A stretch of 12,720 bases of DNA, from NCBI GenBank assembly GCA_003978395.1, contig QNZV01000148.1, positions 1-12,720 on the forward strand, given 5' to 3'. Below the pieces are notes generated by a model, which worked only from the letters and a program-made list of their open reading frames with translations, was not told the origin of the DNA and ran no database searches. Position numbers and translations under genes: made by a program. This document shows positions 1-5,399 of this stretch, piece by piece (the first letter of the stretch is position 1; the number at the start of each line of letters is the position of its first letter). The stretch comes from Sulfurovum sp. GTDB lineage: Bacteria; Campylobacterota; Campylobacteria; Campylobacterales; Sulfurovaceae.

Positions 1-223
1 GTATGGCATAGATGGAAGCTGGTTCATCATTGAGTTGCAGACAATCAAGCACAATAACATGGCTGTTCTCTTCTAAAACATTAAATAGATGTATCCCCTC
101 AACGCCACCATTGATAATCTCTACCTTTGGTGAAAAGGTATAGTTTTCATGGAGATAAGAAGCAGCGTAAACTCCTAGTCCATCATCTTTTTGTAGTACG
201 TTTCCTATTCCTATGATTACCAT
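1..223 (-). CDS. [NiFe]-hydrogenase maturation protease (HyaD/HupD family), N-terminal part, runs off the left edge
   Basis: Reading the minus strand from an ATG at 223-221 gives 74 uninterrupted residues to the window edge. The N-terminus carries the family signature: GIGNVLQKDDGLG at residues 5-17, followed by a helix, then strand VIVLD ending in D60. In this peptidase family (HybD, HycI, HupD) the acidic residue in the first motif (here D13/D14) and the Asp after the second strand (here D60) bind nickel in the immature hydrogenase large subunit. The enzyme then removes the large-subunit C-terminal peptide in the cytoplasm once the NiFe centre is in place. The third ligand, a histidine, would lie beyond the edge. 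The start is supported by the glycine motif falling at the usual distance from Met1; the ribosome site is weak (GGA). No hydrogenase genes are visible, since upstream on this strand is a divergent intergenic region, so any partners lie to the left or elsewhere. The family call is fairly firm; which hydrogenase it serves is unknown. Confidence 0.85.
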   Translation of the reverse strand, partial: MVIIGIGNVLQKDDGLGVYAASYLHENYTFSPKVEIINGGVEGIHLFNVLEENSHVIVLDCLQLNDEPASIYAI

Positions 224-249
224 ATTGTTCCAGTTAGTTTTTTTTGTTG

Positions 250-255
250 ATTATA
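250..255 (-). promoter_or_regulatory. Possible -10 box (TATAAT) for the hydrogenase protease gene
   Basis: The minus strand reads TATAAT at 255-250. Transcription would start near 243 and leave a leader of about 20 nt before the ATG at 223. No recognisable -35 lies 17 bp upstream, which is common in Campylobacterota. If real, the protease gene is the first gene of its transcript rather than the tail of a hydrogenase operon. Confidence 0.4.
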
Positions 256-347
256 GCTTAGGTTTGGTAAAGAGGAGTCTGATTTGGATTGTTATCTATT
301 TATTATTTAATTTAACGATAAAGAAAATAAAAGATAAATTTTTAATT

Positions 348-402
348 TACTATATTAAATATTGACAATATATTCTATTTATAATATACTATGTTAAATA
401 TT
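348..402. repeat. Pair of 16-bp direct repeats flanking the promoter core
   Basis: TACTATATTAAATATT at 348-363 recurs as TACTATGTTAAATATT at 387-402, 15 of 16 identical and 39 bp apart. The first copy contains a perfect 11-bp palindrome, ATATTAAATAT at 352-362; the second has one mismatch in it. Copy one abuts the -35 (362-367) and copy two overlaps the -10 (385-390) and the predicted start point. This is the placement expected of a pair of repressor operators. AT-richness raises the chance of a spurious match, so the regulatory role is inference. Confidence 0.5.
362..390 (+). promoter_or_regulatory. Sigma70-type promoter upstream of the DUF4173/VanZ operon
   Basis: TTGACA at 362-367 and TATACT at 385-390 are separated by exactly 17 bp, a perfect -35 and a one-mismatch -10. 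The predicted start is near 397, about 93 nt before the coding start at 490. An overlapping TATAAT at 380-385 would have only a 12-bp spacer to the same -35. A full -35 hexamer is unusual among the other promoters in this window. Confidence 0.6.
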
Positions 403-421
403 TAAAGAGTTTGGAGCTTTT

Positions 422-445
422 ATGAAGATATTAGAGTTAGCATAA
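422..445 (+). CDS. Possible 7-codon leader ORF (MKILELA)
   Basis: An ATG at 422 is preceded by GGAG at 413-416 with 5-nt spacing, and the frame closes with TAA at 443-445 after seven codons (MKILELA). It sits inside the predicted leader of the 490-1923 gene, 44 nt upstream of that gene's start. It has no run of a single amino acid typical of an attenuation leader, and I see no convincing terminator hairpin after it. It could be a translated upstream ORF or chance. Confidence 0.25.
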   Translation: MKILELA

Positions 446-489
446 AAGCAAAGATAAAATATTTTACACTTTATTCATAGGAGGATAAG

Positions 490-1923
490 ATGAAAGAACA
501 ATTAGATGATTGGAAATCTAAAAACCCGAAAGAGAATATACATTTAAATCCCATTTTAGAAAATAAATTTTTTGCATGGATGTTGATTGGTATAAGTTTT
601 ACTCTACTGTTTATAGATAACTTTTTGAAAATGGATAAGTTTGTAGGTGCTTGGCATATTGTGTTATACTTTTTACTTTTAGTACCATTGGTTTATATGA
701 TATGGAAAAAAGAGTTGGTAAATCCTTACACCAAATGGTTTTTACCTCTACTACTGGTTATGATATGGGATATGTTCTACTACTCTAATAGATTTGTTCA
801 GTATATTGTACCGATTATCTTTTACCTGTTAATCTTTACACTATATTTAACCTCTATGCATAAGGTACATTCCTTTTATCAAACAATACTGATGAGGTCT
901 AAACTCAAATGGAGTGGATTGAGATATTTACAAAGATTTTTTTCTAATCTATTTATTAAAAATGATAACCGACAGATTTACTTTCGTATTGGAGTAGCCT
1001 TACTTATTACTTTACCTTTTTTAGGGGTTTTTGTGGCTCTTTTGTTTTCAGCAGATACAAATTTTAGTAACTTTTTAACGAATTTGGTTGATTTTCACTT
1101 TCATTTTAACTCAAAATATTTTTTGACTCTTCCTTTCTATTTTGCTATTTATCTATTATTATATATTTATACATTTTCAAATAAGAAAGATAGAAGAGAG
1201 ATAAAGGAAACCAATGCTTTAGATATGTTAATTGTTGGTATTTTTTTGGGTATGATAAATTTACTTTTTCTTATGTTTGTAGCTATACAGTTACCATTTT
1301 TGTTTGGAGAACCTAGCTTACCTACACATACAACTTTGGCAGAGTTTGCAAGAGAAGGATTTTTTCAACTTATGATGGTTATGGGGATTGTATTGCTCAT
1401 TTTTCTTTTTATTATGAGACGCTACAAAGGTGAAAAAACAGCCTTGATTTTACTTAGTGGATTATTGATACAAACAATTTTTATGGGGCTTGTCTCTTTG
1501 AAAAAAATGTATCTTTATCAAAGTATTAAAGGGGCAACAGTTATGCGTTATTATGTGGAGTGGTTTGATTACTTTTTACTTATTGTTTTAGCGTTAAGTT
1601 TACTCTTTTTGGTACGAAAATTAGAGTTTAGAAAATTACTTGATATGGTGGCTCTTTTGGGTCTGCTAACATTTATATTAATTATTTCACTAAATGTTGA
1701 AAATATGGTAGCTTCAAACAATATTGAAAAGTTTAAGGATAATCCTTCTGCCTTGGATAAAAGTGCTATTTCGAGATTGTCTATAGATGCTTTACCTGCT
1801 ATACAGGATACAAATATAACTATTTACCCTAAAGTGTTGAGAGAGTGTTCAAAGTTTTCAAATTACCATTTTGGTTATTGTTCCAAAATTTTAAAATATG
1901 GGGTTTCTCAATATGCAAAGTAA
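490..1923 (+). CDS. Polytopic membrane protein of the DUF4153/DUF4173 type, function unknown
   Basis: This is a 477-residue inner-membrane protein with a short charged cytoplasmic N-terminus and roughly ten to twelve hydrophobic segments, including about 28-45, 55-71, 83-95, 103-121, 167-187, 210-229, 246-270, 292-308, 317-335, 361-376 and 386-401. Features I associate with the DUF4153/DUF4173 families are GVFVALLFSADTNF at 179-192, the amphipathic FAREGFFQLMMV at 286-297, the GATVMRYYVEW region near 348-358, and a soluble C-terminal tail with NVENMVASNNIEKF (402-415) and LSIDALPAI (430-438). Distribution and biochemistry of these families are not established to my knowledge. The start is fixed by AGGAGG at 479-484, 5 nt before ATG. 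The downstream VanZ-like gene overlaps its 3' end, so the two are likely co-translated. The tail has two cysteines (C452, C464). Family name is from remembered motif similarity and needs a profile search; membrane nature is certain. Confidence 0.75.
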   Translation: MKEQLDDWKSKNPKENIHLNPILENKFFAWMLIGISFTLLFIDNFLKMDKFVGAWHIVLYFLLLVPLVYMIWKKELVNPYTKWFLPLLLVMIWDMFYYSNRFVQYIVPIIFYLLIFTLYLTSMHKVHSFYQTILMRSKLKWSGLRYLQRFFSNLFIKNDNRQIYFRIGVALLITLPFLGVFVALLFSADTNFSNFLTNLVDFHFHFNSKYFLTLPFYFAIYLLLYIYTFSNKKDRREIKETNALDMLIVGIFLGMINLLFLMFVAIQLPFLFGEPSLPTHTTLAEFAREGFFQLMMVMGIVLLIFLFIMRRYKGEKTALILLSGLLIQTIFMGLVSLKKMYLYQSIKGATVMRYYVEWFDYFLLIVLALSLLFLVRKLEFRKLLDMVALLGLLTFILIISLNVENMVASNNIEKFKDNPSALDKSAISRLSIDALPAIQDTNITIYPKVLRECSKFSNYHFGYCSKILKYGVSQYAK

Positions 1924-2287
1924 TAAATTACGTACTATTTTACCCTTAAGCTTTTTTATTTTTATAGTTTTTATTATTTATTTAGCTGATACAGCAGACT
2001 ATAACTTTGCCTTTAGAATGATTGGTCATATTCATAATGGTGATAAAATAATGCACGGTTTACTCTATGGTATTATGGCACTACTTCTTAACTATGGATT
2101 AAATTTTAAAAGCAAAAAAATCTTTGGATTTAATCTGCAAGTTGGGGCAATGATTGTTCTCACTTTTGCAGGGTTAGAGGAGATAACTCAATATTGGCTA
2201 CCAAGTCGAACTTGTGATTTTTTTGATTTTGTGGCAGATACAGTTGGGGTAATACTGTTTTCGTTATATAGGTTTAAAAGAGAGTAA
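1913..2287 (+). CDS. VanZ-like small membrane protein
   Basis: This 124-residue protein has four predicted membrane segments. It carries the VanZ-family pattern: DKIMHGLLYGIMALLL after the first segment, an EEITQYWLPSRTCDFFD motif between later segments, and a final segment beginning VADTVGVILF. In the vancomycin-resistance cluster VanZ confers low-level teicoplanin resistance by an unclear route, but most chromosomal VanZ-like proteins have no known role. An earlier in-frame ATG at 1898 would add five residues (MGFLN) but has no ribosome site. The ATG at 1913 has only a weak GGGG at 1900-1903, so the start is uncertain. Either start overlaps the end of the 490-1923 gene, which implies translational coupling and a joint function. 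Nothing nearby points to glycopeptide resistance. Confidence 0.75.
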   Translation: MQSNKLRTILPLSFFIFIVFIIYLADTADYNFAFRMIGHIHNGDKIMHGLLYGIMALLLNYGLNFKSKKIFGFNLQVGAMIVLTFAGLEEITQYWLPSRTCDFFDFVADTVGVILFSLYRFKRE

Positions 2288-2301
2288 ACTTAACTCTCTT
2301 T
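2277..2301 (+). terminator. Hairpin at the end of the DUF4173/VanZ operon
   Basis: AAAGAGAGT at 2277-2285 pairs with ACTCTCTTT at 2293-2301 around a 7-nt loop. The VanZ-like stop codon (TAA, 2285-2287) begins in the stem. The right arm ends in TTT and is followed by GGTTTG, so the U-tract is short. It is probably the first of two terminators in series. Confidence 0.55.
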
Positions 2302-2316
2302 GGTTTGATGATTGAA

Positions 2317-2346
2317 AAGAGTTGCCTAAAGCAACTCTTATTTTTT
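2317..2346. terminator. Bidirectional intrinsic terminator between convergent genes
   Basis: AAGAGTTGC at 2317-2325 pairs perfectly with GCAACTCTT at 2331-2339 around CTAAA. On the plus strand the stem is followed by ATTTTTT (2340-2346). On the minus strand it ends in TTTT. The stop codon of the minus-strand gene (complement 2338-2340) is embedded in the stem base. It can serve both converging transcripts. Confidence 0.8.
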
Positions 2347-3174
2347 AGGAGTGCTACAGTCACTCTCTGTTTGGGTAATTGTGTTTATGTTAGCAAATCC
2401 ACAACCCTCTTCATCTACTGCTTCAAATGTTGACTTGATACTTACACTATCTTCTATTACAATAGCACCACCACCATGATTGGAAGATTTATAATATTGG
2501 ATAATATCTTTATCTCCATTAATAATTTTAATGTTGCTACCATTTTTTGTAACTAAAATAGGAATAGTTTTAAAGTTCAAGAAGGTAGCAAAGTGTTGGG
2601 CTTCTATATTTTCTATATCTATTTTTGTAAATTCAATATAGTTCTCTTTCATGTACTCTTTTACTTTTTTACAGTGAGGACATGAGGGTGATTGTAGTAG
2701 GTAGTTACCATCTTTTAAGATATATGGTTTAGATTGAGGTATTGCTAAAAAGCTTAGTGCCATAAGAACAGAAACCACACCCATAGACGCTACAAGAAAG
2801 TGTCTGAATGAAGCAGTAATCATAATAGCAACTAAGAATGCATAGACACCCATACAAAACTTACACATCTCTGGTGATGCAAAATATTGATAACCAAGCA
2901 TAATCGTTTCAAAAAGAAGAGCAGAACCAACAACTATATAAAATAAGTTAGTATTAACAATCTTTTTATAAACAAGTATACCTGTGATAAGAATACCCAA
3001 ACCTGCTAACATGCCTATGTAGTTAAGATATATACTATCAAACAGTAAAAGACTATCAGCAAGTTTACATCCTGTTGAAGCACAAAGGCTAGAGTGATTT
3101 AATTTTAAGTAAGTTTCTCCTGCAACATAGAGAAAAAACATAATAGGTAGAAAGATAAATGATAATTTTTTCAA
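2338..3174 (-). CDS. VKOR-like membrane thiol oxidoreductase fused to a glutaredoxin/thioredoxin-like domain
   Basis: The 278-residue protein has two parts. Residues 1-145 form about five membrane helices with four cysteines placed as in vitamin K epoxide reductase (VKOR) proteins: C31 and C36 in the first loop and a CKFC pair (C104, C107) at the start of the fourth helix. Bacterial VKORs reoxidise a periplasmic DsbA-like partner and pass electrons to quinone. Residues about 152-232 look like a glutaredoxin/thioredoxin fold, with CPHC at 165-168 and a probable cis-proline in TIPIL (P205); it could be the built-in partner. A tail with two more cysteines (C258, C273) follows. The start is TTG (3174-3172), justified by GAGGAG at 3185-3180 on the minus strand with 5-nt spacing. 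It appears monocistronic. The domain fusion is clear from the sequence; substrates and direction of electron flow are inference. Confidence 0.75.
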   Translation of the reverse strand: MKKLSFIFLPIMFFLYVAGETYLKLNHSSLCASTGCKLADSLLLFDSIYLNYIGMLAGLGILITGILVYKKIVNTNLFYIVVGSALLFETIMLGYQYFASPEMCKFCMGVYAFLVAIMITASFRHFLVASMGVVSVLMALSFLAIPQSKPYILKDGNYLLQSPSCPHCKKVKEYMKENYIEFTKIDIENIEAQHFATFLNFKTIPILVTKNGSNIKIINGDKDIIQYYKSSNHGGGAIVIEDSVSIKSTFEAVDEEGCGFANINTITQTESDCSTPKK

Positions 3175-3179
3175 AATAA

Positions 3180-3185
3180 CTCCTC
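3180..3185 (-). promoter_or_regulatory. Ribosome binding site deciding a TTG start
   Basis: The minus strand reads GAGGAG here, five nucleotides before TTG at 3174-3172. No ATG lies nearby in frame until residue 12, inside the first membrane helix, so the TTG start is well supported. Confidence 0.75.
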
Positions 3186-3305
3186 AAGTAATTTTATAGT
3201 CAAAAATAGTAACATATTTATCGTTAATAGTAGAGATAAATTCCTCTGAATTAAATTAAAATTAATATATTCTAATCTTTAAAATAGAATTAAAACTGTT
3301 TTGGG

Positions 3306-3311
3306 TATAAT
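3306..3311 (+). promoter_or_regulatory. Promoter -10 box (TATAAT) of rplU-rpmA
   Basis: The context TTTTGGGTATAAT at 3299-3311 has a perfect -10 and a TTTTGG stretch just upstream, but no -35. The predicted start is near 3318, giving a leader of about 59 nt before the L21 ATG. The same pattern (TTTTGGATATAAT) precedes obg. Confidence 0.7.
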
Positions 3312-3327
3312 CTCAAACTTTTTAAAA

Positions 3328-3370
3328 GAAGGAATCCTTAGTGGTCTCCTTAACAACAATTAATGAAGGG
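3328..3370 (+). promoter_or_regulatory. rplU leader with two ribosome binding sites and complementary segments
   Basis: The leader holds AAGGA at 3329-3333, TCCTT at 3335-3339, TCTCCTT at 3345-3351 and GAAGGG at 3365-3370. GAAGGG is the Shine-Dalgarno for the ATG at 3377. AAGGA could serve a GTG at 3341 in the same frame. The TCCTT segments could pair with either purine site, so mutually exclusive folds are possible. Any autoregulation by L21 is inference. Confidence 0.35.
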
Positions 3371-3376
3371 TTTGCA

Positions 3377-3682
3377 ATGTACGCAATCATTAAAGCAAGT
3401 GGTCAACAATTCAAAGTTCAAGAGGGTGATATCATCTGTTTTGACAAAATGAGTCTTGAACCAAAAGCTGCAGTAGAATTCAAAGAAGTTCTTGCACTAG
3501 ACAATGGAGAATTAACAGTAGGTACGCCTTTTGTAGAGGGTGCTGTTGTTAAAGGTGAGGTAATTAACGAAGGTCGTGATAAAAAAGTTATTATCTATAA
3601 AAAAAGAAGAAGAAAAGATTCAAAACTTAAAAGAGGTTTCAGAAGAGACTTTACTAGAGTTAGAATTACAAGCATAGCATAA
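3377..3682 (+). CDS. rplU: 50S ribosomal protein L21
   Basis: This is a full-length L21 of 101 residues, beginning MYAIIKASGQQFKVQEGD and ending with the basic KKRRRKDSKLKRGFRRDFTRVRI region that contacts 23S rRNA. L21 is a primary large-subunit protein that binds 23S rRNA near L20. The ATG at 3377 matches the family N-terminus and has GAAGGG at 3365-3370. The open frame extends upstream to a GTG at 3341, which has its own plausible ribosome site and would add 12 residues not found in the family, so I take 3377 as the main start. It is followed directly by rpmA, the usual partner. Identification is firm. Confidence 0.97.
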   Translation: MYAIIKASGQQFKVQEGDIICFDKMSLEPKAAVEFKEVLALDNGELTVGTPFVEGAVVKGEVINEGRDKKVIIYKKRRRKDSKLKRGFRRDFTRVRITSIA

Positions 3683-3692
3683 GGAGCATAAT

Positions 3693-3947
3693 ATGGCACA
3701 CAAAAAAGGTCAAGGGTCAACTCAAAATAACCGTGATTCAGCTGGTCGTCGTTTAGGCGTTAAAAAATATGGTAGTGAAGCAGTTATTCCTGGTAATATC
3801 ATTATTAGACAAAGAGGAACAAAAGTTCATCCAGGTACAGGTGTAGGTATGGGTAAAGACCATACTATTTTTGCACTTATTGAAGGTGTTGTTAAATTTG
3901 ACAATGTTAGTAGAGGCAAAAAAAGAGTCTCTGTAGTACCTGCATAA
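3693..3947 (+). CDS. rpmA: 50S ribosomal protein L27
   Basis: The 84-residue protein begins MAHKKGQGSTQNNRDSAGRR, the conserved N-terminal arm of L27 that reaches toward the peptidyl-transferase centre. The family core follows in GNIIIRQRGTKVHPG and GMGKDHTIFALIEG. There is no N-terminal leader peptide of the kind Firmicutes cleave: Met is followed directly by AHKK. AAGGAG at 3681-3686 overlaps the rplU stop codon and sits 6 nt before the ATG, so L21 and L27 are translated in tandem from one message. A strong intrinsic terminator follows. Length and sequence are entirely ordinary. Confidence 0.98.
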   Translation: MAHKKGQGSTQNNRDSAGRRLGVKKYGSEAVIPGNIIIRQRGTKVHPGTGVGMGKDHTIFALIEGVVKFDNVSRGKKRVSVVPA

Positions 3948-3965
3948 TTTATACTTTTCCCTCTT

Positions 3966-3996
3966 CGATGAGCTTTTTTAGCTCATCGTCTTTTTT
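3966..3996 (+). terminator. Intrinsic terminator of rplU-rpmA
   Basis: CGATGAGCT at 3966-3974 pairs with AGCTCATCG at 3980-3988 around five T residues, followed by TCTTTTTT (3989-3996). This nine-pair stem with a U-tract is the strongest intrinsic terminator in the window. It separates the ribosomal protein genes from the obg region. Confidence 0.9.
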
Positions 3997-4019
3997 ATTA
4001 TTTTTCTTGAAAAGTTTGA

Positions 4020-4025
4020 TATAAT
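4020..4025 (+). promoter_or_regulatory. Promoter -10 box placing transcription start at the AUG of the TAXI gene
   Basis: TATAAT in the context AGTTTGATATAATG lies six nucleotides before the ATG at 4032. A start point seven bases past the -10 falls on or beside the A of the AUG. No Shine-Dalgarno is present, so a leaderless transcript is predicted. Confidence 0.6.
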
Positions 4026-4031
4026 GTTTTT

Positions 4032-5318
4032 ATGAATGCATTAAAACTCTCTCTCATTTTTATTATTCTTCTTCTTTTACCTATTTTATATATATTGTTA
4101 GATCGTGATAATCATCCAAAATCTATTAAAATTGCTGTTGGCGATAAAACTTCTGCTTACTATAAAGATGCGTTAAAGTATAAAGAGAAGTTAAAAGAGG
4201 AGGGGATTGAACTTGAACTTGTTGTCACAAAGGGTTCGGTAGAATCTCAAGAGAAACTCTTAAATGATGAAGTTGACTTTGCTTTTATTAAAGCTGGAAC
4301 GGAAAAAGAGAAAATCTTAGCTTTAGCCAATGTTGCGTATGAACCAATTTGGATTTTTTACAATAATAAAAAAATCAGTGATTTAAAAAGTTTAAAAGGT
4401 AAAAGAATAGCCATATCGACTAAAGGTTCAGGTATTAGACCCATTGCTAGAGAGTTATTGAACTTGGTGGGTATTAATAATTTTAACAGTAAACTCTATT
4501 TTCTCTCTGACAAAGAGGCAATTAAGGCACTGGAAAATAATGAAATAGATGCTATGTTTTATATTTCAGCACCTAACTCTACACTACTTAATGAATTAAT
4601 GTTGATTCCCAATATTCATCTAATGAATTTTAAAGAGTCTGAGTCGTATCGGCAATTTTTTATTAAAAAAAATAAATATGTTCATATTGTTAAACTCTAT
4701 GCTTATGGTTTCGATATGAGACGAGAGCTTCCAAAAAAATCTCATACTCTTTTAGCTACAACAGCTACCTTGGTAACCTATAAAAGTTCAGATGAGATGG
4801 TTCGATTGATGTTAAAAATTGCACAAAGAATTCATCAGCATATGGGACTTTTTTATAATGAAAATACATTTCCAAATGTCTCGATGTTAACAATAAAACA
4901 ACATAAAGCTTCTAAATACTATTTTAGAAAAAAGTCAAACTATTATGAAGAGAACTACTCGTTTTGGACAGCTCAAACATTGACAAAACTGCAAAATATG
5001 ATTTTAAAATATATTCTGCCTGTAGTGACTCTATTTGGTTTTTATATTGAGGTAATGATTCCTTCTTATCATCTCTATACACGACGTAAATTAAATAGTT
5101 GGTATGAAACTATCAATCAGATTGATACCAATATTGAAAATTTAAATCTGCGTGATTTAAATGGACAGAGGTTACGTTTGCAAAGTTTGTTGTCTGAAAT
5201 TAGAGCTACAGATGATATTCCTTCAGCACATATTGAGATTTTTTATACACTTCAAAATCAGATTGTCAATATATTGGATGATATAGATAAGCGTATTGAG
5301 CTTTTAAATTTACGTTAA
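4032..5318 (+). CDS. Membrane-anchored TAXI-family (TRAP-type) solute-binding protein
   Basis: The 428-residue protein has an uncleaved-looking N-terminal membrane segment (about 7-23). A TAXI/NMT1-like solute-binding domain (about 32-300) follows, with IKIAVGDKTSAYYKDAL near the start, VDFAFIKAGT at 81-90, and LKSLKGKRIAISTKGSGIRPIARELL at about 118-143, the hinge-region pattern of this fold. A second membrane segment (about 323-343), a basic RRK (351-353) and a mainly helical tail of about 75 residues complete it. The positive-inside rule puts the ligand domain in the periplasm and the tail in the cytoplasm. Classical TAXI receptors are secreted and feed a DctQM-type permease; none is encoded nearby. 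A tethered receptor or sensor is possible, but ligand and partners are unknown. The gene sits between rpmA and obg. The start has no ribosome site (see promoter entry), and the next in-frame start-like codon is the TTG at codon 22, inside the membrane segment. Confidence 0.75.
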   Translation: MNALKLSLIFIILLLLPILYILLDRDNHPKSIKIAVGDKTSAYYKDALKYKEKLKEEGIELELVVTKGSVESQEKLLNDEVDFAFIKAGTEKEKILALANVAYEPIWIFYNNKKISDLKSLKGKRIAISTKGSGIRPIARELLNLVGINNFNSKLYFLSDKEAIKALENNEIDAMFYISAPNSTLLNELMLIPNIHLMNFKESESYRQFFIKKNKYVHIVKLYAYGFDMRRELPKKSHTLLATTATLVTYKSSDEMVRLMLKIAQRIHQHMGLFYNENTFPNVSMLTIKQHKASKYYFRKKSNYYEENYSFWTAQTLTKLQNMILKYILPVVTLFGFYIEVMIPSYHLYTRRKLNSWYETINQIDTNIENLNLRDLNGQRLRLQSLLSEIRATDDIPSAHIEIFYTLQNQIVNILDDIDKRIELLNLR

Positions 5319-5343
5319 CATCAAAGCTATACTAACTTTTGGA

Positions 5344-5349
5344 TATAAT
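5344..5349 (+). promoter_or_regulatory. Promoter -10 box (TATAAT) of obg-proB
   Basis: TTTTGGATATAAT at 5337-5349 matches the rplU promoter except at one position. The predicted start is near 5356, giving a leader of about 44 nt. No terminator separates the TAXI gene from obg, so read-through may also supply transcripts. Confidence 0.65.
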
Positions 5350-5389
5350 TCGACAATTATTAAAAGGGTAACTTTTTGTTTGCTCTTAG

Positions 5390-5396
5390 AAGGAAG
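5390..5396 (+). promoter_or_regulatory. Ribosome binding site fixing the obg start
   Basis: AAGGAAG sits 3-5 nt before the ATG at 5400. An in-frame TTG at 5376 would add eight residues (MFALRRKY), but these are outside the family and lack a ribosome site. Confidence 0.75.
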
Positions 5397-5399
5397 TAT

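Noticed and set aside
362..385. TTGACA (362-367) paired with TATAAT (380-385)
   Set aside because: The spacer is only 12 bp. TATACT at 385-390 gives the standard 17 bp and is preferred for this -35.
1898..1912. Earlier VanZ-like start at ATG 1898
   Set aside because: It has no Shine-Dalgarno and deepens the overlap with the upstream gene. It is not excluded, only less likely than 1913.
1898..2287. Glycopeptide resistance role for the VanZ-like gene
   Set aside because: No vanHAX or other resistance genes are present, and family membership alone does not support the phenotype.
5376..5399. Extended obg start at TTG 5376
   Set aside because: The eight added residues are not part of the Obg family N-terminus, while ATG 5400 has a good ribosome site.
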